From contig NZ_LRBG01000036.1 of the NCBI RefSeq assembly GCF_001580545.1, positions 1 to 64,000 on the forward strand: a stretch of DNA of 64,000 bases, written 5' to 3'. Both the position numbers and the translations under genes were made by a program. Source of the stretch: Paraburkholderia monticola. Its GTDB lineage: Bacteria > Pseudomonadota > Gammaproteobacteria > Burkholderiales > Burkholderiaceae. Shown here in pieces: positions 15,238-24,231 of this stretch (position 1 is the stretch's first letter; each line of letters opens with the position of its first letter). Under the pieces are notes generated by a model. The model was not told the origin of the DNA and ran no database searches. It saw only the letters and a list, made by a program, of their open reading frames with translations.

Positions 15238-16683
15238 ATGTCTTTTGCCGCGCTTGGTCTGATCGATCCCTTGCTGCGTAATGTGCAGGACCTCAACTAC
15301 CAGACACCTACGCCGGTACAGGTCAAGGCGATTCCTGCTGTGCTCAGCGGCAAGGACGTCATGGCTGGGGCACAGACCGGCACCGGCAAAACGGCGGGTT
15401 TTGCGCTGCCGCTGTTGCAACGGCTGGTGCAACACGGCCCGGCGGTGTCGAGCAACCGCGCGCGCGTTCTGGTGCTGGTGCCCACGCGTGAACTGGCTGA
15501 ACAAGTGCTGCAAAGCTTTATCGCTTACGGCAAAGGCCTCGACCTACGATTTCTGGCCGCCTACGGCGGCGTGAGCATCAACCCGCAGATGATGAAGTTG
15601 CGCAAAGGCGTGGATGTGCTCGTTGCCACGCCGGGCCGTTTGCTGGATCTCAATCGCCAGAACGCGGTGCAGTTCGATCAAGTAGAAACGCTGGTGCTGG
15701 ATGAAGCCGACCGCATGCTGGATCTGGGCTTTGCGCGCGAACTGAACGCCGTCTTTGCTGCGTTGCCCGCTCGGCGCCAGACCCTGCTGTTCTCCGCCAC
15801 GTTTACCGACGATATCCGCGCCATGGCGGCGACCATTCTGCGCGGCCCGGTCAATATCAGCGTCAGCCCGCCCAATGCCACGGCCAGCAAGATCAAGCAG
15901 TGGGTGGTGCCGGTGGATAAAAGGAACAAGCCCGAGCTCTTCATGCACCTTGTGGCCGAGAACAACTGGGAGCACGCGCTGGTGTTCGTCAAGACCCGCA
16001 ATGGCGTGGATTACCTGGCGGCCATGCTGGACGAAGCGGGCTATGCGGTCGACACCATCCACGGCGACAAACCGCAACCCGCGCGCCTGCGTGCGCTGGA
16101 GCGCTTCAAGACGCGCGAAGTACAAATGCTGGTCGCCACCGACGTGGCTGCGCGCGGGCTGGATATCGACGACCTGCCGCTCGTGATCAACGTTGATCTG
16201 CCGATCGTGGCGCAAGACTATGTGCACCGTATTGGCCGTACCGGCCGCGCGGGTGCCAGCGGCGTGGCGGTGTCCCTTGTGTGTGCCGATGAAGCGCCGC
16301 AACTGGCCGCGATCGAAGCGCTGATCCGGCAAACGCTGCGCCGTGAAGAAGAGCCGGGTTTTGAAGCCGAACACCGCGTGCCGGAAACCAGCGCGACGGG
16401 CGAGATCATCAAGAAGCCCAAAAAGCCCAAGAAGCCGAAAGTGCCGCAAGCTGCGTCGGGCGCCATGCAGGTGCCCAGCAAGAAGCCGCGCCCGCAAGGT
16501 GGCGAAAACAAACGCAAGCCTGCGGCGCAGCGCGCTGTCGCCGCGGGGCAAGGCACAAGCTTGTCCAGCGGTAGCCCATTCAGCGTGCAAAAGCCGCGCA
16601 GCAAGCCCGCCAGCAAACCCGCTGCGGGTTCGCGTAAGCCGGCAGGCAACCCCGCTGGTGGCCGCGGCAAACGCCAACCCTGA
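15238..16683 (+). CDS. rhlE: DEAD-box ATP-dependent RNA helicase (RhlE-like)
   Basis: A 481-residue DEAD-box helicase: Q-motif region, AQTGTGKT (45-52), PTREL (82-86), DEAD (155-158), SAT (186-188), then VATDVAARGLDI and HRIGRTGRAG in the second RecA domain. The C-terminal 100 residues are a basic, Lys/Pro/Ala-rich tail (IKKPKKPKKPKV and repeats), typical of RhlE-type proteins that unwind rRNA or mRNA structures in ribosome assembly, cold adaptation or RNA decay. The ATG has only a weak ribosome binding site. It is probably one of several such helicases in the genome, and may belong to the same acquired block as the GH1 gene. Confidence 0.9.
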   Translation: MSFAALGLIDPLLRNVQDLNYQTPTPVQVKAIPAVLSGKDVMAGAQTGTGKTAGFALPLLQRLVQHGPAVSSNRARVLVLVPTRELAEQVLQSFIAYGKGLDLRFLAAYGGVSINPQMMKLRKGVDVLVATPGRLLDLNRQNAVQFDQVETLVLDEADRMLDLGFARELNAVFAALPARRQTLLFSATFTDDIRAMAATILRGPVNISVSPPNATASKIKQWVVPVDKRNKPELFMHLVAENNWEHALVFVKTRNGVDYLAAMLDEAGYAVDTIHGDKPQPARLRALERFKTREVQMLVATDVAARGLDIDDLPLVINVDLPIVAQDYVHRIGRTGRAGASGVAVSLVCADEAPQLAAIEALIRQTLRREEEPGFEAEHRVPETSATGEIIKKPKKPKKPKVPQAASGAMQVPSKKPRPQGGENKRKPAAQRAVAAGQGTSLSSGSPFSVQKPRSKPASKPAAGSRKPAGNPAGGRGKRQP

Positions 16684-16718
16684 TGCGGGGACTTTGGCGA
16701 AGGTCGTCAGCTCCAGAG

Positions 16719-16774
16719 GTTTGTACTCAATTGACAGTATCGACGGCACGATCTTGAATGATTGAGATACAAAC
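16719..16774. repeat. Imperfect inverted repeat between helicase and DUF4336 genes
   Basis: GTTTGTACTCAAT (16719-16731) and ATTGAGATACAAAC (16761-16774) are reverse complements apart from one extra base, separated by 29 bases. There is no T-run, so it is not an ordinary terminator. It lies just before the DUF4336 start at 16791 and just after the helicase gene. It could be an operator pair, a leader hairpin, or the scar of an inserted element. Confidence 0.6.
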
Positions 16775-16790
16775 ATGATCGGATTTGACG

Positions 16791-17468
16791 ATGCCCGCTC
16801 TTCAGCCATTTGCACCGAATATCTGGACCGCGTCGGCCCCCCATTCATTCATGGGGCTACATGTCGGCACGCGCATGGCGGTCATCCGGCTGTCGTCGGG
16901 CAAGCTGTTGCTGCATTCACCGATCCCGTTGAGCAGCGAATTGCGGACCGCAATCGATGCCTTGGGACCGGTCGCGCACATCGTCTGTCCGAACCTGTTT
17001 CATCACATGTACGCCACAGAAGCTGCGGCGGCTTATCCGCAGGCATTGCTACACGGGCCCGCAGCCTTGCAACGGAAGCGCAAGGATCTCCGCTTCGGAG
17101 CAGTTCTGACGGATCAGCCCCATCCTGACTGGCGCAACGACCTGGAACTACTGACGATCGAAGGCTGCATGCTCGGCGAGACGGTTTTCTATCACCGCGA
17201 CACACGTACGCTGATCGCCTGCGATCTGGTGGAGAACTTTCACCAATCGCCTCACTGGCTGACGCGCAACTATTTGCGCTTGGGGGGTATCCTCGGCCGG
17301 GTCGGATGGCATCCGCTGCTGCGAATGGCCTATCGCGACCGCAAACGCGCCCGTGCCTGCATCGACCGGTTGCTCGCGTGGCCGTTCGAGCGTGTCGTGC
17401 TCGCACACGGCGACCTCTTGACGGACAACGCCCACGCGTTGGTGCGCAAGGGCCTGTCCTGGCTTTGA
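16791..17468 (+). CDS. DUF4336 domain protein
   Basis: A 225-residue soluble protein with the DUF4336 pattern: N-terminal FAPNIWTASAP, GTRMAVIRLSSGKLLLHSPIPL, VAHIVCPNLFHHMYA, then FYHRDTRTLIACDLVENF and VVLAHGDLL. These features look like a degenerate metallo-beta-lactamase fold (the HxxxxH-like and GD positions are present), but no enzymatic activity is established for the family. ATG at 16791 is preferred to the TTG six bases earlier. It stands alone, convergent with the SDR gene downstream. Confidence 0.85.
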   Translation: MPALQPFAPNIWTASAPHSFMGLHVGTRMAVIRLSSGKLLLHSPIPLSSELRTAIDALGPVAHIVCPNLFHHMYATEAAAAYPQALLHGPAALQRKRKDLRFGAVLTDQPHPDWRNDLELLTIEGCMLGETVFYHRDTRTLIACDLVENFHQSPHWLTRNYLRLGGILGRVGWHPLLRMAYRDRKRARACIDRLLAWPFERVVLAHGDLLTDNAHALVRKGLSWL

Positions 17469-17511
17469 ACATGCACGAGCACGATTGACGCGTGCAAAGC
17501 ACGATTCAATC

Positions 17512-18222
17512 TCAACGACCGGCGCTCTGGCCGCCATCGACATGCAGGATTTCTCCGGTGATGAACGGCGCGGAATCGAGGAACAGAATCGCGTCGGCGA
17601 TATCGCTCATCTCGCCCATGCGTCCGAGCGGATGGAAGGCGCCGAGCGCTTCATGGGTTTCCGGTGCATGCATCGGTGACTTGATGATCCCCGGCGCGAC
17701 GGCGTTCACGCGAATACCTCTGCTGGCGTACTCGATTGCCAGCGACTTCGTGGCGGCGTTCAGACCACCCTTGGTGAGGGCTGCCAGCACGGAGTACACA
17801 CCGCTGATCGCGGCGTCAACGACGCTGGCGGTGACGCTGACCACGTGACCGCACGAACGCCTTTCCATTTCGGCGATGGCGAGTTGCGTGATGTGATAGA
17901 AACCCGCCATATTCACGTTCATCACCGCGGCGTAGTCTTCGGCGGTGTACTGGGTGAAGGGCTTTCCGATGTAGATGCCGGCGTTGTTCACCAGCGTATC
18001 GATCCGGCCAAATCGTGTAACAGCCTCGGAAATGACACGGCGCGCAGTTGCTGGGTCGCCGATATCGCCGGCGACGGTCAGGATATTCTCGTCGGCCGAC
18101 GGCCTGATGGAACGTGCGGTCGCAACGATGCGGTAGCCGAGCCTTCGAAACGCCTTGACGACTTCGGCGCCTATGCCTTGCGATGCGCCGGTAACGACGA
18201 CAACCTTTTGTGACGTGCTCAT
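17512..18222 (-). CDS. SDR-family protein lacking the catalytic Tyr
   Basis: A 236-residue classical SDR fold: VVVVTGASQGIG cofactor loop, DTLVNNAGIY, and the C-terminal LHVDGGQSAG. The usual active-site YxxxK is degraded: the segment reads GVYSVLAALTKGGLNAA, so four residues before the Lys is Ala rather than Tyr. The protein may bind NAD(P) without normal hydride-transfer catalysis, or use the Tyr eight residues upstream of the Lys. The start MSTSQK is chosen over a longer frame lacking family similarity. It lies next to, and in the same direction as, the NmrA-like gene. Confidence 0.82.
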   Translation of the reverse strand: MSTSQKVVVVTGASQGIGAEVVKAFRRLGYRIVATARSIRPSADENILTVAGDIGDPATARRVISEAVTRFGRIDTLVNNAGIYIGKPFTQYTAEDYAAVMNVNMAGFYHITQLAIAEMERRSCGHVVSVTASVVDAAISGVYSVLAALTKGGLNAATKSLAIEYASRGIRVNAVAPGIIKSPMHAPETHEALGAFHPLGRMGEMSDIADAILFLDSAPFITGEILHVDGGQSAGR

Positions 18223-18326
18223 GCTGTACCCAGGAAATGATTGATCAGATTCAACGCCGATCCGTCCGACGGCACCGATCAATGCAGAGGTAGATGACTT
18301 GAATTAGGTTTCCCAGCAACCTGCAA

Positions 18327-19079
18327 TCAGCCCTTGTTAGCCTGCGCCAGCCACTGGTCGAGACTGATGCGGCCGATCCGCGCCTCGCCGAGCGGAACGA
18401 GCGACTGTTCCTCGACACGGCCACCGTAGTACCGCGCATCAGGATCCGTCACCACCGGGCGTGGGTCGCCTGCCGACTTCAGATAACGCCCGACGATCTC
18501 CGCGAATGGCGCGCGGTCTGGGCCGGCGATCTCAACGGTGCCGTTCAGCGGCGCGCCCAGCGCGACCTGCGAGAGGGCCGCCGCGACGTCGTCGGCTGCG
18601 ATCGGCTGAAACAGTCCGTCGCCGAGACGCACCGTCCCGCCTTCCGTGCCGAAATCAGCGATTCCGCCGATGAACTCCATGAACTGGGTCGCGCGCACGA
18701 TCGTGTATGGCACGCCTGCCGCTTCGATCACCTCTTCCTGTGCGACTTTGGCAACGAAATAGGCGTTCTCCGGCGTGCGTTCGCATCCGACGATGGATAG
18801 CGCGACGTGGTGGCGTACCCCCGCGGCCACTTCAGCCTTGCCGAGGTTGCGCGCCGAGGTGCGGAAAAAGTCGAGCACGGCCTGCGGCTCCCATGACGGC
18901 GCATTCGTCACATCCACGACGACGTCCGCATCCGCGAGCGCGTCGTTCAATCCCTCGCCGGTGACGGCGTTGACGCCGGTACGCGGCGACGCGGCGAGCG
19001 CCTCATGGCCTGCTTCGGTCAGCAGCTTGACGAGACGCGACCCGATCAGGCCGGAACCACCGATTACGACGATCTTCAT
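18327..19079 (-). CDS. NmrA-like NAD(P)-binding protein (atypical SDR)
   Basis: A 250-residue Rossmann protein with MKIVVIGGSGLIGSRLVKLL, DVVVDVTNAPS, and HVALSIVGCERTPENAYFVAK. This subgroup (NAD(P)H-binding, SDR_a5-like) includes redox sensors and uncharacterised oxidoreductases acting on small carbonyls. The ATG has CTGGAGAATTTGCC upstream. It is divergent from a MocR-type regulator across 190 bases, and such regulators frequently control the divergent gene, so regulation by it is likely but inferred. Confidence 0.87.
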   Translation of the reverse strand: MKIVVIGGSGLIGSRLVKLLTEAGHEALAASPRTGVNAVTGEGLNDALADADVVVDVTNAPSWEPQAVLDFFRTSARNLGKAEVAAGVRHHVALSIVGCERTPENAYFVAKVAQEEVIEAAGVPYTIVRATQFMEFIGGIADFGTEGGTVRLGDGLFQPIAADDVAAALSQVALGAPLNGTVEIAGPDRAPFAEIVGRYLKSAGDPRPVVTDPDARYYGGRVEEQSLVPLGEARIGRISLDQWLAQANKG

Positions 19080-19269
19080 GGCAAATTCTCCAGAGGAAAA
19101 ATAACGAACGCGCGGATGCGCCCGGCGGATTTCGTATTGCGTGAAAGGGTTCGCCGTCGTCCCATCGCGTGAGACTATTGTGGAAGCGTCATGCCCTGGC
19201 GATAAGTGCCAAGAATTGACGATCCGACTAGTCCATGTCGTTGTCGCCTCCTTGCCGTGAGACTGTCTC

Positions 19270-20799
19270 GTGACCTCGTCGAACCGCCCTTTGACTATCG
19301 AAATCGATCGGCAACAGCCGTTGCCGATCTACCTGCAGATTTGCGAGCGTTTCAGGACCGCGATCGCCTCGGGACATCTGCGTCCCGGCGATCGCGTGCC
19401 CGCGCTACGCGGCCTCGCCACGCAACTGAACACGGCGCGCGGCACGGTCGAGCTGGCCTACACGATCCTCGTGGACGAAGGCTATCTGCAGATGCGCGGC
19501 GCGGCGGGCACGTTCGTATCGCCGTCGCTGCCGGCATCCGTGATGCGTTCGTCGCGTGGGCAGGGTGGTCCGGTCAAGCAAGGTCGGCCGGGCAATGAAG
19601 GAATGGACACGTCGAACACGCCTGGCGTGTCGCGTGGCGGTCAATCCACGGCGCGGCAGTCCGCCATCGCCGTCGCCATGAGCGGTGAACCGCGGCCGTT
19701 GCAACCCGGAATGCCCGCATTGGACGCGTTCCCGAGCAAGGTATGGCATCGGCTCGTGTCACATCGCGGGCGCAGCAGCGAGCGCGCGATGTTCGCGTAC
19801 CCGGATCCGGCCGGCTACCGGCCGCTGCGCGAACATATCGCCACCTATCTCGGATTGTCCCGCGGCGTGACCTGCCTGCCGGAACAGGTGTTCGTGACGG
19901 GCGGCTACCGCGCGACGCTCGAACTCGTATTGCGCAGTCTCGCGCGCCCGAACGATCGCATGTGGTTCGAGGATCCCGGCTATCTGCTCGCGCGCGGTTT
20001 TCTCGCGGAGACCGGCGTGCAACTCGTGCCGGTGCCGGTGGATGGGGACGGGATCGACGTCGAGCGCGGCACGCAACTGGCTCCGCAGGCGCGCTTCGCT
20101 CTCGTCACGCCGTCGCATCAGAGCCCCCTTGGGTACACGCTGTCGCTCGCACGGCGCATAGCGCTGCTGGACTGGGCGGAGAATGCGTCCAGCTGGATCA
20201 TCGAGGACGACTACGATAGCGAATTCCGCTATACGGGCCGGCCCTTGCCAGCGTTGAAGAGTCTCGACCGGCGCGATCGGGTGATCTATTGCGGGACGTT
20301 CAGCAAGGTCATGTTTCCCGGCTTACGGCTCGCGTATGTGGTGGTGCCGGAGCGGGCCGTCGAGCGTGTGGGGCGGGTGGCCCATAGCATGAACGCTGGC
20401 TCGCCGACACTATGGCAGGCGGCCGTGGCGGATTTCATGCGGCAAGGGCATTTTGCGCGGCATCTGAAGCGGATGCGTGGGATCTACGGAGAGCGGCGCA
20501 TGCTGATCGTGCATGCGCTGGAGCAGGCGTTTGGGGAACGATTGAGCGTCGATTTGCCACCCGGTGGGATCCAGTTCGCAGTGCGATTCGCGGAAGGTAC
20601 CGACGGACCGGTCGACGACGTCGCTGTCGCTACGCGCGCCCGGGAGGCTGGGCTCGCGGTGTTGCCGCTGTCGATCTGGTATGCGAACGCCCGCACCCGG
20701 CGCACGCCGCGCGGCCTCGTGATGGGCTTCGCGAACATCGCCGATGCGGGTGAAGCAGGTCGTCTCGCCCGAACCTTGCGCGCGTGTCTCGACGGCTGA
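19270..20799 (+). CDS. MocR-family regulator (GntR HTH + aminotransferase domain)
   Basis: A 509-residue fusion typical of MocR/PdxR regulators. Residues about 17-85 are a GntR winged helix (LPIYLQICERFRTAIASGHLRPGDRVPALRGLA). After a low-complexity linker (about 90-135) comes a fold-type I aminotransferase-like domain with the PLP lysine in YCGTFSKVMFPGLRLAYV (Lys346). Family members sense PLP or amino-compound adducts and bind direct repeats near the divergent gene. GTG at 19270 is the start, without a strong ribosome binding site. It faces the NmrA-like gene. Confidence 0.92.
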   Translation: MTSSNRPLTIEIDRQQPLPIYLQICERFRTAIASGHLRPGDRVPALRGLATQLNTARGTVELAYTILVDEGYLQMRGAAGTFVSPSLPASVMRSSRGQGGPVKQGRPGNEGMDTSNTPGVSRGGQSTARQSAIAVAMSGEPRPLQPGMPALDAFPSKVWHRLVSHRGRSSERAMFAYPDPAGYRPLREHIATYLGLSRGVTCLPEQVFVTGGYRATLELVLRSLARPNDRMWFEDPGYLLARGFLAETGVQLVPVPVDGDGIDVERGTQLAPQARFALVTPSHQSPLGYTLSLARRIALLDWAENASSWIIEDDYDSEFRYTGRPLPALKSLDRRDRVIYCGTFSKVMFPGLRLAYVVVPERAVERVGRVAHSMNAGSPTLWQAAVADFMRQGHFARHLKRMRGIYGERRMLIVHALEQAFGERLSVDLPPGGIQFAVRFAEGTDGPVDDVAVATRAREAGLAVLPLSIWYANARTRRTPRGLVMGFANIADAGEAGRLARTLRACLDG

Positions 20800-20869
20800 C
20801 GTGCGAAGCATGTATCCGGATGCGGTCATCGAGCCCGAACCCTCGGTAGCCTCGGACGTATTTTCTCCC

Positions 20870-23608
20870 TCACTTGTCGCCCGACTGCTGTCCGCCCACC
20901 TGTTGCCCGACGACGCCGGCCAATATCCGCCAGCGGTCGGTTTCCAGAACGGTTCGAGCGTCGAGACGCGCGAACAGGTCGAGCAGAGGCGCAACGAGAC
21001 CCGTCCAGCCCGTTTGGTGACTCGCCCCAAGGCCCGCACCGTTGTCACCATGGAAATACTCGTAGAACAGGATCAGGTCGCGCCAATGGGGATCGTCCTG
21101 GAACCTGGCCGTCCCGCCGTAGACCGGGCGCCGTCCATCGGCATCACGCAGAAACGTGCCGGTTAGCCGGTGGACGATCACTTGCGCCACCTCGAAAAGC
21201 GTCATGTACTGCCCCGATCCGGTGGGACATTGAACCTTGAACTCATCGCCGAAAAAGTCGTAGAGATTCATCAGCGCCCGGATAATCAGCAGATTCACCG
21301 GCATCCATACCGGACCGCGCCAGTTGGAGTTTCCACCGAACATGCCCGTGTTCGATTCAGCCGGCAGGTACTGCACTTTGAAATCCATCCCGCCGACATT
21401 GAGCACGTACGGATGGTCGAGATGATAGCGAGAGAGCGAACGAATCCCGTGCGGCCCGAGGAATTCGTTCTCGTCGAGCAGATACCCAAGCACGCGCTCG
21501 AGTTTGCGCTTGTTCAGGATCGACAGGAGCCGCCGGTCTTTGTGGCCAATGAAGCCCGCATCGGTCGGGGCCACATGGGCAAGCAGTTCCGGGTAGCGCT
21601 TTCGAAATTGCGCGATCAGCGCGACCAGTTTCGGATGGCGAGTGACGTATTCTGCTTCGAACACCTTCGACGCGCACAGCGGCAGCAACCCCACCATCGA
21701 CCTCACCTTCAGACGCATGGTCTGGCCGTCGGGAAGCCGCAGCAGATCATAGAAAAAGCCGTCCTCCTCGTCCCACATCTGGTCCGGATGTTCGCCACGC
21801 CGGTCCATCGCGTAGGCAATCCACATGAAGTGCTGGACGAACTTGAAGGCGACCTCCTCGTAGATCGGGTCGTAGTCCGACAGAATCACCGCCATCTCCA
21901 ACATGCTCTGGCAAAACAGCGCCATCCATGCGGTCCCGTCCGCCTGCTCCAGGAATCCGCCGGTCGGAAGCTGCGCGCTGCGATCGAATACGCCGATGTT
22001 GTCCAGACCCAGAAAGCCGCCCGCGAAAACATTGTGACCTGAAGGGTCCTTGCGATTCACCCACCAGTTGAAGTTGAGCATCAACCCCTGAAACGAGCGC
22101 TCCAGAAAGCGCGGATCGGCCCGGCCTAGCGCTTCCTCGTACTTGTAGAGCCAGACCGTGGCAGCGGCATGCACCGGCGGATTCACGTCACTGAAGTTCC
22201 ACTCGTAGGCTGGCATCTGGCCACTCGGGTGGACATACAAACTGCGCAGCATCAGCAGCAGCTGCTCCTTGGCGAAATCGGGATCGACGAGCGCCAGAGA
22301 GATCGTGTGGAAGGCAAGGTCCCAAGCCGCGTACCACGGATACTCCCACTTGTCCGGCATGGAGATCACGTCGGCATTCAACATGTGGAACCACTCGGTA
22401 TTGCGCACACCGGGCTGCGCGACTTCGAGCAATGGATGACTGCGGTGCTCGCGCAGCCACAACTCGAGATCGAAGTAGTAGTACTGCTTGCTCCACAGCA
22501 TTCCCGCCAATGCCTGGCGGTACACCCGGCACTCGTCTTCGCTCAGCGAACTGGGCGCAACACGCTCGTAGAACGCGTTTGCATCGGCGATGCGGTCATT
22601 GAACGTGTTCTCGTAGCCGTCGAAGGCATGGTCCAGTTCGGCTGCCGTCAGGCGCAATCGGATCGACGCGCTGCCGCCGCCGGGTACGTCGCACACGTAA
22701 TGGGCAGCGGCCTTGGTTCCTGTCCTGGTGGGATTCACCGCCTCGCGCTGCCCGGAGATGACGAAGGAGTGGAACGCGTCCTTGACATAGGGTGACGCGT
22801 TGGGTTGATTCCACAGACGCTGCGCGTTGCTCTCGTTTTCTGTGAATAGCAACTCCGACGCGCCCTCGCAATAGAGCCAGTAATCCCCTAGCTCATGATG
22901 CGTGGCACGAATGGTGCCGGGTCCCGCCTCGCGCAGCGATGGCTTGCGATCATCCTCGCCCCACGACCATGTGTTGCGGAACCATAATGTGGGCAAGACC
23001 CTCAGCCGCGCGGCTTCAGTTCCGCGGTTGTGCACGGAAATACGCACGAGGATGTCTTCCGGACCCGCCTTCGCATACTCGACGAAGACGTCGAAATAGC
23101 GGTCATCGTCGAAGGCGCCGGTGTCGAGCAGTTCATACTCGAGTTCCTCCCGCGATCGTCTTCGGTTGGTTTCAACCAGGTCTAGATACGGATACTCCCG
23201 CTGCGGATACTTGTACAAGTACTTCATGTACGAGTGCGTGGGCGTGCTGTCGACGTAGAAGTAATACTCCTTCACGTCCTCACCGTGATTGCCCTCGCTA
23301 TTGGTCAGGCCGAACAGGCGCTCCTTCAGAATTGCGTCGCGCTCGTTCCACAGCGCCAGCGCAAAGCACAGCCGCTGCTGGTCGTCGCACAATCCGCCAA
23401 GCCCGTCCTCGCCCCACCTGTAGGCGCGCGAGCGGGAATGGTCATGGGTGAAGTAGCGCCAGGCATCGCCGTCTTTGCTGTAGTCCTCTCGCACCGTTCC
23501 CCACTGCCGCTCGCTGAGGTAAGGCCCCCACTTCTTCCACGGTACCTCCGCCTCACGCGAGTCGTTCAGGCGTTTTTGTTCCGCTACGTCCACGGATACG
23601 GGAGACAT
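20870..23608 (-). CDS. GH63-like alpha-glucosidase (MGH1 family)
   Basis: A 912-residue (alpha/alpha)6-barrel glycoside hydrolase related to GH63 and MGH1-type glucosidases. Recognisable stretches include YPWYAAWDLAFHTISLALVDP (catalytic Asp region), YEWNFSDVNPPVHAAA, LPTGGFLEQADGTAWMA, VGLLPLCA and SNWRGPVWMPVNLLIIRALMN. Bacterial members hydrolyse alpha-glucosides such as kojibiose- or trehalose-type sugars or glucosylglycerate; the substrate here is unknown. There is no signal peptide, so it is cytoplasmic. The ATG at 23608 has CGGAGGAAAAGC before it, which decides the start over one 8 codons earlier. Convergent with the MocR gene. Confidence 0.88.
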   Translation of the reverse strand: MSPVSVDVAEQKRLNDSREAEVPWKKWGPYLSERQWGTVREDYSKDGDAWRYFTHDHSRSRAYRWGEDGLGGLCDDQQRLCFALALWNERDAILKERLFGLTNSEGNHGEDVKEYYFYVDSTPTHSYMKYLYKYPQREYPYLDLVETNRRRSREELEYELLDTGAFDDDRYFDVFVEYAKAGPEDILVRISVHNRGTEAARLRVLPTLWFRNTWSWGEDDRKPSLREAGPGTIRATHHELGDYWLYCEGASELLFTENESNAQRLWNQPNASPYVKDAFHSFVISGQREAVNPTRTGTKAAAHYVCDVPGGGSASIRLRLTAAELDHAFDGYENTFNDRIADANAFYERVAPSSLSEDECRVYRQALAGMLWSKQYYYFDLELWLREHRSHPLLEVAQPGVRNTEWFHMLNADVISMPDKWEYPWYAAWDLAFHTISLALVDPDFAKEQLLLMLRSLYVHPSGQMPAYEWNFSDVNPPVHAAATVWLYKYEEALGRADPRFLERSFQGLMLNFNWWVNRKDPSGHNVFAGGFLGLDNIGVFDRSAQLPTGGFLEQADGTAWMALFCQSMLEMAVILSDYDPIYEEVAFKFVQHFMWIAYAMDRRGEHPDQMWDEEDGFFYDLLRLPDGQTMRLKVRSMVGLLPLCASKVFEAEYVTRHPKLVALIAQFRKRYPELLAHVAPTDAGFIGHKDRRLLSILNKRKLERVLGYLLDENEFLGPHGIRSLSRYHLDHPYVLNVGGMDFKVQYLPAESNTGMFGGNSNWRGPVWMPVNLLIIRALMNLYDFFGDEFKVQCPTGSGQYMTLFEVAQVIVHRLTGTFLRDADGRRPVYGGTARFQDDPHWRDLILFYEYFHGDNGAGLGASHQTGWTGLVAPLLDLFARLDARTVLETDRWRILAGVVGQQVGGQQSGDK

Positions 23609-23740
23609 GCTTTTCCTCCGATACGGCTGCAAGAGATGCGAACTCGACGAAACTCACGAGTACACATCGTCGTGCGCGATCAAGCAGTGCTGGTCTGAAC
23701 GTGGCTTCCGCTGCGAGCCGATGTACGACGCGCCGGGACC

Positions 23741-24142
23741 CTAGGACGGCGTGCATGTCCCGAACATCACGAACACGTCCTGGCGGTTGACGAGCGTCAC
23801 GGACATGCCGCCCGACTTCGTGTCGAGCGCGATGCTCCAGCCGTAGCCGAGCTCCGTGCCTTGCATGAGCAGCTGGCCATCGCCGGATTCCATGTACCGG
23901 ATCGCGGTTGCGCGTTGCGATGGTCCGACGATCGTCTTCTTCGCGAAGTTGATGTGGACGAAATCCGGTGCGCCCAGGATCTCGGGCAGCGTCCGGAAGC
24001 ACACTTCGCCGATGTCGCAGAAATGCGCGTCGATCGTCGCGCACAGGAGCGGCTTGCTGCCGTCGAAGTCCGCCCCGAGACCCCATGTCGGCGCCGAGCC
24101 GACGAGGATCGCGAGGACGGTGGCCCGCAAAGGCTTCAGCAT
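23741..24142 (-). CDS. Exported small hypothetical protein, 133 aa
   Basis: A 133-residue protein with a signal peptide (MLKPLRATVLAILVGSAPTWGLGA, cleaved about residue 24). The mature part has four or five Cys (PLLCATIDAHFCDIGEVCF, FGTCTPS) and a short beta-rich core (IRYMESGDGQLLMQGTELGYGWSIALD). The leader CAGGAGGTAACGCC is a perfect ribosome binding site. No known domain. It begins (in reading order, ends) a run of three minus-strand envelope proteins. Confidence 0.8.
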   Translation of the reverse strand: MLKPLRATVLAILVGSAPTWGLGADFDGSKPLLCATIDAHFCDIGEVCFRTLPEILGAPDFVHINFAKKTIVGPSQRATAIRYMESGDGQLLMQGTELGYGWSIALDTKSGGMSVTLVNRQDVFVMFGTCTPS

Positions 24143-24231
24143 GGCGTTACCTCCTGCTTGTTGTGAACCGGCTCGCGAACCTTGCGCACTGCACACAGCG
24201 GCCGGGCGCGCACGCGATGCCGGTGCCCTGT

